Shown: in pieces, positions 15,960 through 23,796 of the stretch
Layout of the letters: every line of letters begins with the position of its first letter
Position numbering within the stretch: position 1 is the first letter of the stretch
NCBI GenBank assembly: GCA_963775085.1
Contig: CAVZHO010000003.1
Location: 1 to 64,000 of the forward strand
DNA length: 64,000 nt
Direction of reading: 5' to 3'
Source of the DNA: JAAFIP01 sp963775085
GTDB lineage: Bacteria > Pseudomonadota > Gammaproteobacteria > Burkholderiales > Burkholderiaceae_C
The notes under the pieces: model-generated
The model's input: only the letters and a program-made list of their open reading frames with translations
The model's database searches: none
Told to the model about the DNA's origin: nothing
Program-made: the position numbers and the translations under genes

Positions 15960-17576
15960 ATGCAACTCAATCCCGCAGAAATTTCCGAACTGCTGAAAAG
16001 CCGTATCGAAGGCTTGTCTGGCGCCGCCGACATCCGTAACCAAGGCACCGTAGTGTCCGTGACCGACGGTATCTGCCGCATCCACGGCCTGTCCAACGTG
16101 ATGCAGGGCGAGATGCTCGAATTCCCGGCCGACGCCGACGGTCAGCCCAGCTACGGCTTGGCGCTGAACCTGGAGCGCGACTCGGTGGGTGCCGTGATTT
16201 TGGGTGCCTATGAGCACATCTCCGAAGGCAACACCGTCAAGTGCACGGGTCGCATTCTGGAAGTGCCCGTGGGCCCCGAGCTCAAAGGCCGCGTGGTCAA
16301 CGCCCTGGGCCAGCCGATCGACGGCAAAGGCCCGATCAACGCCAAAATGACCGACGTGATTGAAAAGGTGGCGCCCGGCGTGATCGCCCGCCAGTCCGTC
16401 AGCCAGCCGCTGCAAACCGGTTTGAAGTCGATTGACTCGATGGTACCCGTAGGTCGTGGCCAGCGCGAGTTGATCATTGGCGACCGCCAGACCGGTAAAA
16501 CCGCTGTCGCGATTGATGCCATCATTAACCAAAAAGGCCAAGGCGTTACCTGCGTCTACGTGGCTATCGGCCAAAAAGCATCCAGCGTGAAGAACGTGGT
16601 GCGCGCACTCGAGCAAGCCGGCGCGATGGAGTTCACCATCGTTGTAGCCGCTACCGCGTCTGAGTCGGCCGCTATGCAATTCGTATCAGCCTACTCCGGC
16701 TGCACCATGGGCGAGTACTTCCGCGACCGCGGCGAAGACGCGCTCATTGTGTATGACGACCTGTCCAAGCAGGCCGTGGCGTATCGCCAAGTGTCTTTGC
16801 TGTTGCGCCGTCCACCCGGCCGCGAAGCCTACCCTGGCGACGTGTTCTATTTGCACAGCCGCCTGCTGGAGCGCGCCGCCCGCGTGAACGCCGACTACGT
16901 CGAGAAGTTCACCAAGGGTGCCGTCAAAGGCAAAACCGGTTCGCTCACCGCGCTGCCGATTATCGAAACGCAAGCCGGTGACGTGTCGGCCTTCGTGCCT
17001 ACCAACGTGATCTCGATCACCGACGGCCAGATCTTCCTGGAAACCAGTTTGTTCAACGCCGGTATTCGCCCCGCGATTAACGCCGGTATCTCGGTGTCCC
17101 GCGTCGGCGGTGCAGCACAAACCAACCTGGTCAAAGGCCTCTCCGGCGGTATCCGTACCGACCTGGCCCAGTACCGCGAACTGGCCGCGTTTGCGCAGTT
17201 TGCCTCGGACCTGGACGAAGCCACCCGCAAGCAGCTCGACCGCGGTGCCCGCGTGACCGAGCTGCTCAAGCAAGCCCAGTACAGCCCGCTGTCGATCAGC
17301 ACCATGGCCGCTACCCTGTTTGCCGTGAACAAGGGCTACATGGACAGCATTGAAGTCAAGAAGGTTTTGTCCTTCGAGCACGGCCTGCATGCCTACCTCA
17401 AAGACAAGCACCCCGCCATGCTGGCCACCATGGAAAAAAATGGTGCCAAGTGGGACGTGAAGAAAATTGACGCAGCCAAAGACGATGAAGCCAAGCAAAC
17501 CTTTAAAAAGGCTTGCCAGGGCGCTGAGGCTGAACTGGACGCGGCGATTGTTGCGTTCAAGAAAACCTTCGCTTAA
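15960..17576 (+). CDS. atpA: F1Fo ATP synthase subunit alpha
   Basis: Non-catalytic nucleotide-binding subunit of F1, 538 residues. The P-loop is GDRQTGKTAVAIDAI, and the signature region includes PAINAGISVSRVGGAAQ. The C-terminus carries a charged segment (about 490-520, WDVKKIDAAKDDEAKQ) that makes the protein about 25 residues longer than the E. coli subunit. Confidence 0.97.
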   Translation: MQLNPAEISELLKSRIEGLSGAADIRNQGTVVSVTDGICRIHGLSNVMQGEMLEFPADADGQPSYGLALNLERDSVGAVILGAYEHISEGNTVKCTGRILEVPVGPELKGRVVNALGQPIDGKGPINAKMTDVIEKVAPGVIARQSVSQPLQTGLKSIDSMVPVGRGQRELIIGDRQTGKTAVAIDAIINQKGQGVTCVYVAIGQKASSVKNVVRALEQAGAMEFTIVVAATASESAAMQFVSAYSGCTMGEYFRDRGEDALIVYDDLSKQAVAYRQVSLLLRRPPGREAYPGDVFYLHSRLLERAARVNADYVEKFTKGAVKGKTGSLTALPIIETQAGDVSAFVPTNVISITDGQIFLETSLFNAGIRPAINAGISVSRVGGAAQTNLVKGLSGGIRTDLAQYRELAAFAQFASDLDEATRKQLDRGARVTELLKQAQYSPLSISTMAATLFAVNKGYMDSIEVKKVLSFEHGLHAYLKDKHPAMLATMEKNGAKWDVKKIDAAKDDEAKQTFKKACQGAEAELDAAIVAFKKTFA

Positions 17577-17626
17577 CGTGCCCGGAGTTACGATGAGCGC
17601 AGCGCAGAACCGCTTCAAGCAAGCTC

Positions 17627-17675
17627 GCGCCCCCTCGGGGGGCAGCGATTACACGACAGTGAAGAGCGTGGGGGT
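17627..17675 (+). repeat. REP-like palindromic repeat between atpA and atpG
   Basis: CCCCCTCGGGGGG hairpin, then CAGCGA, then AGCGTGGGGG. The same layout recurs reversed at 45457-45500. It ends only 6 bases before the atpG start codon, so its GTGGGGGT end also takes the place of the atpG ribosome-binding region. Confidence 0.7.
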
Positions 17676-17680
17676 ATGTT

Positions 17681-18547
17681 ATGGCGGCAGGTAAGGAAAT
17701 ACGCGGCAAGATCAAATCGGTGGAAAACACCAAGAAGATCACCAAGGCCATGGAGATGGTGGCCGCATCCAAAATGCGCAAGGCGCAGGAGCGGATGCGC
17801 GCTGCCCGTCCCTACAGCGAAAAAATCCGCAACATGGCGGCCAACCTCGGCCAGGCCAACCCAGAGTACACGCATGCGTTCATGAAAACGAACGATGCCA
17901 AATCTGCCGGCTTCATCGTGGTATCGACCGACAAGGGCCTGTGCGGCGGCATGAACACCAACGTGTTGCGCATCGTCACCAACCAGTTGCGCACCAATCA
18001 GGCTGCGGGCATCAGTGCCCAGGCCGTGGCTATCGGCAACAAGGGCCTGGGCTTCTTGAACCGAGTCGGCGCAAAGGTAGTGGCACACGCCACCCAGCTG
18101 GGCGACAAGCCGCATCTGGACAAGCTCATCGGCCCCGTCAAGGTGCTGCTGGACGCGTACATCAAAGGCGAAGTCAAGTCGGTGCACCTGTGCTACACCA
18201 AGTTCATCAACACCATGAAGCAAGAGCCCGTGGTCGAGCAACTGTTGCCCCTGTCGCAAGACAAGCTGGAGCTTGAGAAAACGGCGCACGGCTGGGACTA
18301 CATCTACGAACCCGATGCGCAAACGGTGATCGACGACCTGCTGGTGCGCTATGTGGAGTCGCTGGTCTACCAGGCCGTGGCCGAGAACATGGCATCCGAG
18401 CAGTCGGCCCGTATGGTGGCCATGAAGTCGGCAACGGATAACGCAGGCAGCGTGATTGGCGAATTGAAGCTGATCTACAACAAAACCCGTCAGGCGGCCA
18501 TTACCAAAGAGCTGTCCGAAATCGTGGCCGGTGCGGCTGCGGTTTAA
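17681..18547 (+). CDS. atpG: F1Fo ATP synthase subunit gamma
   Basis: Central rotor shaft of F1, 288 residues. It starts MAAGKEIRGKIKSVENTKKI and ends ITKELSEIVAGAAAV, the two coiled-coil ends inside the alpha/beta ring. The ribosome-binding region lies at the edge of a REP-like repeat rather than an ordinary AGGAG. Confidence 0.97.
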   Translation: MAAGKEIRGKIKSVENTKKITKAMEMVAASKMRKAQERMRAARPYSEKIRNMAANLGQANPEYTHAFMKTNDAKSAGFIVVSTDKGLCGGMNTNVLRIVTNQLRTNQAAGISAQAVAIGNKGLGFLNRVGAKVVAHATQLGDKPHLDKLIGPVKVLLDAYIKGEVKSVHLCYTKFINTMKQEPVVEQLLPLSQDKLELEKTAHGWDYIYEPDAQTVIDDLLVRYVESLVYQAVAENMASEQSARMVAMKSATDNAGSVIGELKLIYNKTRQAAITKELSEIVAGAAAV

Positions 18548-18589
18548 CCAAATTTATTGATTATTTTATTGGAGCAAATGGAGTACCCT

Positions 18590-19996
18590 ATGGCCCAAAC
18601 TAATGGAACGATTGTTCAGTGTATCGGTGCAGTGGTTGACGTGGAGTTTCCGCGCGACAAGATGCCCAAAATTTATGATGCCCTCAAGATGGATGGCTCG
18701 ACGCTGACGCTTGAAGTGCAGCAGCAGCTGGGCGACGGCATTGTGCGTACCATCGCGCTGGGTTCGTCCGACGGCTTGCGCCGTGGCATGGTGGTCTCCA
18801 ACACTGGTGACTCCATTCAGGTGCCCGTGGGCAAGGCCACGTTGGGCCGCATCATGGACGTGCTCGGCGCGCCCATCGACGAGCGCGGCCCGGTGAGCGC
18901 GGTCAAATCAGCCTCCATCCACCGCAAAGCCCCCACGTATGACGAACTCAGCCCTTCGCAAGAACTGCTGGAGACCGGCATCAAGGTGATTGACCTGGTG
19001 TGCCCGTTTGCCAAGGGCGGCAAGGTCGGCTTGTTCGGCGGCGCTGGCGTGGGCAAGACCGTGAACATGATGGAACTCATCAACAACATCGCCAAGGCGC
19101 ACAGCGGCTTGTCCGTGTTTGCCGGTGTGGGCGAGCGTACCCGTGAAGGTAACGACTTCTACCACGAGATGGCCGACTCTGGCGTGGTGAACCTCGAGAA
19201 ACTCGAAGAATCCAAAGTGGCCATGGTCTATGGCCAGATGAACGAGCCGCCGGGCAACCGTCTGCGCGTGGCACTCACGGGCTTGACGATTGCCGAGTCG
19301 TTCCGCGACGAAGGCAAAGACGTGCTGTTCTTTGTGGACAACATTTACCGCTACACCTTGGCCGGAACCGAAGTGTCGGCCCTCTTGGGCCGTATGCCTT
19401 CCGCCGTGGGCTACCAGCCTACCCTGGCCGAAGAAATGGGCCGCCTGCAAGAGCGTATTACCTCCACCAAAGTCGGCTCCATCACCTCCATCCAGGCCGT
19501 GTACGTGCCAGCGGATGACTTGACCGACCCATCGCCCGCAACCACCTTTGCCCACTTGGACTCCACCGTGGTGCTGTCCCGTGACATCGCCTCGCTGGGA
19601 ATTTACCCTGCGGTGGATCCGCTGGATTCCACCAGCCGCCAGCTCGACCCCTTGGTCGTGGGCCAAGACCACTACGAAACCGCCCGCGCCGTGCAGGGCA
19701 CCTTGCAGCGCTACAAAGAGCTGCGCGACATCATTGCCATCTTGGGCATGGACGAACTGGCCCCCGAAGACAAGCTGAGCGTGGCCCGTGCCCGCAAGAT
19801 CCAGCGCTTCCTGAGCCAGCCTTTCCACGTGGCTGAAGTGTTTACCGGTTCGCCCGGCAAGTACGTGTCTTTGGCCGAGACCATTCGCGGCTTCAAAATG
19901 ATTGTGGCTGGCGAGTGCGACCACATGCCAGAGCAGGCCTTCTACATGGTCGGTACGATTGACGAAGCGATTGAGAAGTCGAAGAAAGTAGCCTGA
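18590..19996 (+). CDS. atpD: F1Fo ATP synthase subunit beta
   Basis: Catalytic subunit, 468 residues from ATG 18590 (MAQTNGTIVQ). GGAG at 18580-18583 is well spaced for this start; upstream in-frame ATGs at 18557 and 18578 are less likely. P-loop GGAGVGKTVNMMELI, catalytic region GVGERTREGNDFYHEM, and signature PSAVGYQPTLAEEMG are all present. Confidence 0.97.
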   Translation: MAQTNGTIVQCIGAVVDVEFPRDKMPKIYDALKMDGSTLTLEVQQQLGDGIVRTIALGSSDGLRRGMVVSNTGDSIQVPVGKATLGRIMDVLGAPIDERGPVSAVKSASIHRKAPTYDELSPSQELLETGIKVIDLVCPFAKGGKVGLFGGAGVGKTVNMMELINNIAKAHSGLSVFAGVGERTREGNDFYHEMADSGVVNLEKLEESKVAMVYGQMNEPPGNRLRVALTGLTIAESFRDEGKDVLFFVDNIYRYTLAGTEVSALLGRMPSAVGYQPTLAEEMGRLQERITSTKVGSITSIQAVYVPADDLTDPSPATTFAHLDSTVVLSRDIASLGIYPAVDPLDSTSRQLDPLVVGQDHYETARAVQGTLQRYKELRDIIAILGMDELAPEDKLSVARARKIQRFLSQPFHVAEVFTGSPGKYVSLAETIRGFKMIVAGECDHMPEQAFYMVGTIDEAIEKSKKVA

Positions 19997-19998
19997 TC

Positions 19999-20415
19999 AT
20001 GGCAACTATCCACGTTGATGTTGTAAGCGCTGAAGAGTCCATCTTCTCGGGCGAAGCCAAGTTTGTGGCCTTGCCTGGCGAGGCGGGCGAGCTGGGCATT
20101 TACCCACGCCATACGCCGCTGATCACCCGCATCAAAGCCGGCTCGGTGCGCATCGAAAAGGCCGATGGCAGCGAAGAGTTCATCTTCGTCGCAGGCGGTA
20201 TTTTGGAAGTGCAGCCCAACTGCGTTACCGTGCTGTCCGACACCGCCGTGCGCGGCAAAGACCTGGACGACGAGAAGGCCAACCAAGCCATGGCAGCGGC
20301 CAAAGAAGCCCTGGACAACGCCAAGGGCGAGATCGATGTAGCCAAGGCGCAGTCCGAACTGTTCGTCATGGCAGCGCAAATCGCTGCGCTGCGCAAGTAC
20401 CGCCAGAAGAAGTAA
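19999..20415 (+). CDS. atpC: F1Fo ATP synthase subunit epsilon
   Basis: Regulatory central-stalk subunit, 138 residues. It has an N-terminal beta sandwich (VDVVSAEESIFSGEAKFVAL, GELGIYPRHTPLIT) and a C-terminal helical hairpin (AALRKYRQKK). It begins 2 bases after the atpD stop and is the last gene of the operon. Confidence 0.96.
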   Translation: MATIHVDVVSAEESIFSGEAKFVALPGEAGELGIYPRHTPLITRIKAGSVRIEKADGSEEFIFVAGGILEVQPNCVTVLSDTAVRGKDLDDEKANQAMAAAKEALDNAKGEIDVAKAQSELFVMAAQIAALRKYRQKK

Positions 20416-20438
20416 TCTTCTCTTGGTTTGATTGCTTG

Positions 20439-20463
20439 AAGCCACCTTTTGGGTGGCTTTTTG
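20439..20463 (+). terminator. Rho-independent terminator of the atp operon
   Basis: Stem AAGCCACC / GGTGGCTT with a TTTTG loop, followed by TTTT. It lies 23 bases after the atpC stop. Confidence 0.9.
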
Positions 20464-20465
20464 CT

Positions 20466-20513
20466 TAGTAGTCCTTGTCGCTAGGGCGTAAGCAGCTACG
20501 AAAAATGTAGCAT
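20466..20513 (+). repeat. R1 repeat copy directly after the atp terminator
   Basis: TAGTCCTTGTCG.TAGGGCGTAAG, then CAGCTACGAAAAATGTAGC. The sequence is nearly the same as the copy inside dat. Confidence 0.75.
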
Positions 20514-20529
20514 TTGTAGGTGGTTGCCA

Positions 20530-20745
20530 CGTACCAGCACGCTCCCTGCTACGGCGCAATGCCCACGTCACCCGAGCACCGGCCCGCTTCGCGGTCAGCA
20601 TCTGCGGTACTCGAAATTTGGGGAAACGTCGAAACTCGCTGCGCTCAGACACCGACGTTTCTGATCCCAAACTTCTCCGTTCCTCGAGCCCGGTTCTCTG
20701 ATTGGGTGGCGTAGGCATTGCACCGCAGCAGCGCGCTTTGCGTAC
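20530..20745. repeat. Element bounded by imperfect 36-bp inverted repeats
   Basis: The left end (minus strand of 20530-20566) reads GTGGGCATTGCGCCGTAGCA and continues; the right end (20711-20745) reads GTAGGCATTGCACCGCAGCA and continues. A third copy of the end occurs at 22087-22122. The interior carries no credible gene. It looks like a small non-autonomous or relic element. The rest of 20416-21009 has two R1 copies and no gene. Confidence 0.5.
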
Positions 20746-20768
20746 TTGGAGGTTAAGTGCAAACGCTA

Positions 20769-20820
20769 CAATTTTCGCAGCTGATTAGGTCCAAGGGACG
20801 GGGACTATGGACATAGTTGA
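20769..20820 (-). repeat. R1 repeat copy (divergent)
   Basis: CAGCTGATTAGGTCC, then GGACTATGGACATAG. The positions match the lipB copy, but the central hairpin has changed. Confidence 0.55.
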
Positions 20821-21009
20821 GTCTGAAAACGATCGTTCTGTGTTCAAGCCATGCTTGACGAGTGCCTAGCGCAACATTTTCAGAATCTTGTACGTAGTTG
20901 AACGATAAATTTCACCCAATGCACTCAAATTTTTACCTGCTTGAGCTACAGTACCAGTACTAATCACGTTTGTCTACACACGCTAGGCAGCGCAATCACA
21001 CACCTCCCC

Positions 21010-21633
21010 ATGAGATTCACTGGAACCCTAAAGACCTGGAACGACGAGCGTGGTTTCGGCTTTCTGGCGCCTGCACAAGGCGGCCAGGAGATATTTGTTC
21101 ACATCAAGGCGTTCCCCTCTGGGTCAGGTCGCCCCTGCGTCGGGCAAATCCTGACCTTCGAGGTCACCACGGGCTCAGACGGCAAGAAGAAGGCTCGGGA
21201 GGTGCAGTATCCAGTACGCGGTAAGCCGGTCCCAAAACCAAGAACCGAGTCTCCGGCTCCATGGACCCTACCGCGCGTTCTGGCTATCCCGGCCTTCGTT
21301 GGCATCTACGCCTTTGTAGTCTGGCGCTGGGGCTTTTCACCGCCAGTACTTTTCGCCTACCTGGGGCTAAGCCTCGTGGCATTCTTCACATATGCTTTTG
21401 ACAAGTCCGCAGCGGTATCTGGCCGCTGGCGAACTGTAGAACAAACGCTTCACCTTTTGTCTCTGGCAGGTGGTTGGCCTGGGGCGCTGGTTGCCCAACA
21501 ACTCCTGCGCCACAAGACGAACAAGCAGAGTTTCGTGCATGCCTTCTGGCTCACGGTTCTGGTCAATATTGGTGTCTTCGTGGCTTGGCATGCAGGCCTG
21601 CTCCCGTTGCCACGACCAGCGGGCGCCGCCTAA
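21010..21633 (+). CDS. Cold-shock domain plus DUF1294 membrane protein
   Basis: 207 residues from ATG 21010 (MRFTGTLKTWNDERGFGFLA). Residues 1-70 are a cold-shock OB fold with RNP1-like GFGFL and RNP2-like EIFVH motifs for single-stranded nucleic acid. A proline-rich linker leads to a DUF1294 region with about four membrane helices (AYLGLSLVAFFTYAFDKSAA, GGWPGALVAQQLLRHKT). The fusion is common in proteobacteria and its role is unknown. An upstream in-frame ATG at 20941 would add 23 unrelated residues. Confidence 0.85.
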   Translation: MRFTGTLKTWNDERGFGFLAPAQGGQEIFVHIKAFPSGSGRPCVGQILTFEVTTGSDGKKKAREVQYPVRGKPVPKPRTESPAPWTLPRVLAIPAFVGIYAFVVWRWGFSPPVLFAYLGLSLVAFFTYAFDKSAAVSGRWRTVEQTLHLLSLAGGWPGALVAQQLLRHKTNKQSFVHAFWLTVLVNIGVFVAWHAGLLPLPRPAGAA

Positions 21634-21731
21634 CGAGTAAGGCTATATCTGCAACCCTTCTCTCGAGCTGACCCGCTCCGCCAGCTCAATTTAAACGTTG
21701 ATGTTGTCCACCACGTATCCCCACCCCCAAG

Positions 21732-22090
21732 TTCTTCAAAACCGCCCAATCCTTTAGCCGTTTGCTCCAAGCCAACGCAGGCATCGCGGATGCTGTAGGT
21801 GGGCTTTTTCAAGGCCGATTCGGGTCACTTGCGCATGACTCGGCCACTGGCGGTGGATGACGCGGTGCTATGGATGGATTGATGGGGTGCGCAGGCGTTT
21901 GCGCAGCGCACAGACGATAAATCTGCCATCTACGCGTACGAGCAAGCGCACACCAGCTATCCAGGAACAGGCCGCGTTTAAACGGGACGGGGCTGCGTGG
22001 GCGTACTTTGAGGCAAGTCCTGCGGGCTACTGGAAGTTGATGCTGCATTGGGTGACTACTGCCAAGAAGCCTGAGACGCGGGTGGTGTAG
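21732..22090 (+). pseudogene. Decayed YdeI/OmpD-associated family gene
   Basis: Homologous pieces lie in order but in different frames: FFKTAQSFSRLLQANAGIAD (frame of 21732), GFFKADSGHLRMTRPLAVDD (from about 21808), and CYGWIDGVRRRL (from 21866). DDKSAIYAYEQAH (from about 21914) and AAFKRDGAAWAYFEASPAGY...AKKPETR (to 22090) complete the series. The known family has this same series over about 190 residues. At least three frameshifts and a central deletion break it, and no start codon is evident. Recognition is by motif memory, not by a search. Confidence 0.72.
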
Positions 22091-22122
22091 GCATTGCACC
22101 GTAGCAGCGCGCGTGCTGGTAC
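22087..22122 (+). repeat. Copy of the 36-bp GTAGGCATTGC repeat
   Basis: Matches the right end of the element at 20711-20745, starting GTAGGCATTGCACCG, and overlaps the end of the YdeI-like pseudogene. Confidence 0.6.
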
Positions 22123-22173
22123 AGCGACACAGCACTAGAAAACAACACGTTGCAAGCGGAGCAAAATCACTAG

Positions 22174-22266
22174 CAAATAGGGTAAGTCCGTATGGCTAGA
22201 AAAACAGATTTTTAGCCTAATAGAACTGCGTCTTGCTTGAAAGAACGACGTTCTAAATAGCAGAAC
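22174..22266 (+). promoter_or_regulatory. Promoter module of tctC1, shared with the porin promoter
   Basis: Two blocks, a 22-base block at 22174-22195 and a 17-base block at 22230-22246 (GTCTTGCTTGAAAGAAC), recur exactly in the porin upstream region on the other strand (55812-55833 and 55761-55777). The 34-base spacing is the same in both. TTGCTT at 22233 and TAAATA at 22254 could be -35 and -10 boxes. Confidence 0.65.
22242..22266 (+). promoter_or_regulatory. Putative IclR-type operator, site 1
   Basis: AGAAC-GAC-GTTCT-AAATAGCA-GAAC: a palindrome plus a third half-site. It lies 58 bases before tctC1. The same layout is present at six other places in the window. Confidence 0.7.
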
Positions 22267-22323
22267 AAATTGGGTAAAGTGCCCAAAATCCCATAGCATC
22301 CAACCAGCCCACGGAGTCCTACC

Positions 22324-23280
22324 ATGCGCCTTCATTCTTTGCTTGCCACGGCTTGCCTGTCTTTGTTTGTCAGCAGCGCCGCGCAGGCGCAAGCGGCTTA
22401 TCCGGCGAGCCGCGTGACGATGGTCACGCACTCCAGCCCGGGTGGTGGAACGGATGTGTTTTTGCGCAGCCTGAATAAGCACCTGTCGGGCGTGATCAAA
22501 ACCAACTTTGCGGTGGAGAACATTCGCGGCGGCAGCGGGGCTACGGCGGTGGCGCATGTGGCTAAGGGTGCACCCGATGGCTCGATTTTCTATGGCACGA
22601 CACCGACGTATATTCAAACCACGCTGCTGTCCAAGCCGCCGGTGGGCTATGACGGGCTGGACCCCATGGTGATTGTGTTTATCGATCCCGAGGTGATCTA
22701 CACCCGCACTGAGTCGCCGTTTAAAAGTCTGGCCGATGTGGTGGCGCATGCCAAGGCCCATCCTGGCAAGTCGCGCTGGGGCGCGGCCAACCCGGCATCG
22801 CTGGAGCGCATCGGCATGGAGCGGCTGGCGCGTGCGGGGGGTGTGAAGGTGCCTATCGTCAGCCACGAGGGCGGTGGCGACATGATGATTGGCGTGCTCA
22901 ACGGCACTTACGACATCGGTATTGGCGAAGTTCAGGAACTGCAGGGCCAGCTGGAAGCGGGCAAGATTCGTTTACTGGCCACAATGTCTGAAAGCCGTTT
23001 GGCCGGGCTGCCCAACCTGCCCACGGCCAAGGAACAAGGATTGAATGTAGTGATCCGCAAGTTCCGTGGCATTGCATCGCCCAAGGGCTTGCCGGATGCG
23101 ATTGCCAAAACCTGGGAGGATGCGATCCGCAAAGTCGTGGATTCACCAGCCTACAAGGCCGAGTACACCAAAGACCACCTCACCCCCATGGTGCTGGGCC
23201 GTGAGGCGGCGCGTAAGTTCACCGCCGAAGTGGCGGCAGAAACTGCGGCCTCCTTCAAGGAAATGGGCTTGGTGAAATGA
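22324..23280 (+). CDS. tctC: Tripartite tricarboxylate transporter binding protein TctC (Bug family)
   Basis: Periplasmic solute receptor, 318 residues. The signal peptide is cut near residue 23 (SSAAQAQA). Bug-family features are VTMVTHSSPGGGTDVFLRSL at the ligand loop, PDGSIFYGT, and LLATMSESRLAGLPNLPT. It heads tctC-tctB-tctA, followed by MmgE/PrpD, SDR and AbrB genes. The substrate is probably a carboxylic or dicarboxylic acid. Expression is probably controlled by operator site 1. Confidence 0.92.
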   Translation: MRLHSLLATACLSLFVSSAAQAQAAYPASRVTMVTHSSPGGGTDVFLRSLNKHLSGVIKTNFAVENIRGGSGATAVAHVAKGAPDGSIFYGTTPTYIQTTLLSKPPVGYDGLDPMVIVFIDPEVIYTRTESPFKSLADVVAHAKAHPGKSRWGAANPASLERIGMERLARAGGVKVPIVSHEGGGDMMIGVLNGTYDIGIGEVQELQGQLEAGKIRLLATMSESRLAGLPNLPTAKEQGLNVVIRKFRGIASPKGLPDAIAKTWEDAIRKVVDSPAYKAEYTKDHLTPMVLGREAARKFTAEVAAETAASFKEMGLVK

Positions 23281-23792
23281 CCGATGCACGGGTAGACCGC
23301 TTCACGGGTGCGCTGGGCACCGCGCTGTCGCTCGGTTACATCGCCTACGCACGCGGCATGGAAGACAGCCTGCTGGCCGATGCTGTGGGTGCCAACGGCG
23401 TGCCTATCGGCGTGGGCGCAGTGCTGCTGCTGGCATCGCTGGCGCTGCTGGCCAAAACCTGGGTGGTCAAGGCTCCCGTCACTGACTTGCAAGAGACAGT
23501 GCACAACACGGCAGCCACCGCGTCAGAGGCTGGTGCACCACAGCACCCGCACGGCATGGCGCTGGGTTTGCTGGCTATCCTGGCGGTCTATGTCACTCTG
23601 TTGCCCCTGCTGGGCTATGTGCTGAGTATCAGCTTGCTGGTAGGGGCGGTGGCCTGGTTTGCGGGCGCGCGCCAGCGCACCAGCCTGCTGGCCTGCATGC
23701 TGCTGGCCGGGCCGCTGCTGTGGTTGCTGTTTGATTGGGCGCTGGAGATTCGTCTGCCCATCGGTCTGTGGCCTAAGCTTTGGGGCAGGTAA
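23277..23792 (+). CDS. tctB: Tripartite tricarboxylate transporter small membrane subunit TctB
   Basis: 171 residues with four membrane helices in the TctB pattern: a short N-terminal helix, a polar linker, then LLAILAVYVTLLPLLGYVLS and SLLACMLLAGPLLWLLFDWA. The ATG overlaps the tctC stop (ATGA). Confidence 0.85.
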   Translation: MTDARVDRFTGALGTALSLGYIAYARGMEDSLLADAVGANGVPIGVGAVLLLASLALLAKTWVVKAPVTDLQETVHNTAATASEAGAPQHPHGMALGLLAILAVYVTLLPLLGYVLSISLLVGAVAWFAGARQRTSLLACMLLAGPLLWLLFDWALEIRLPIGLWPKLWGR

Positions 23793-23796
23793 GGAC

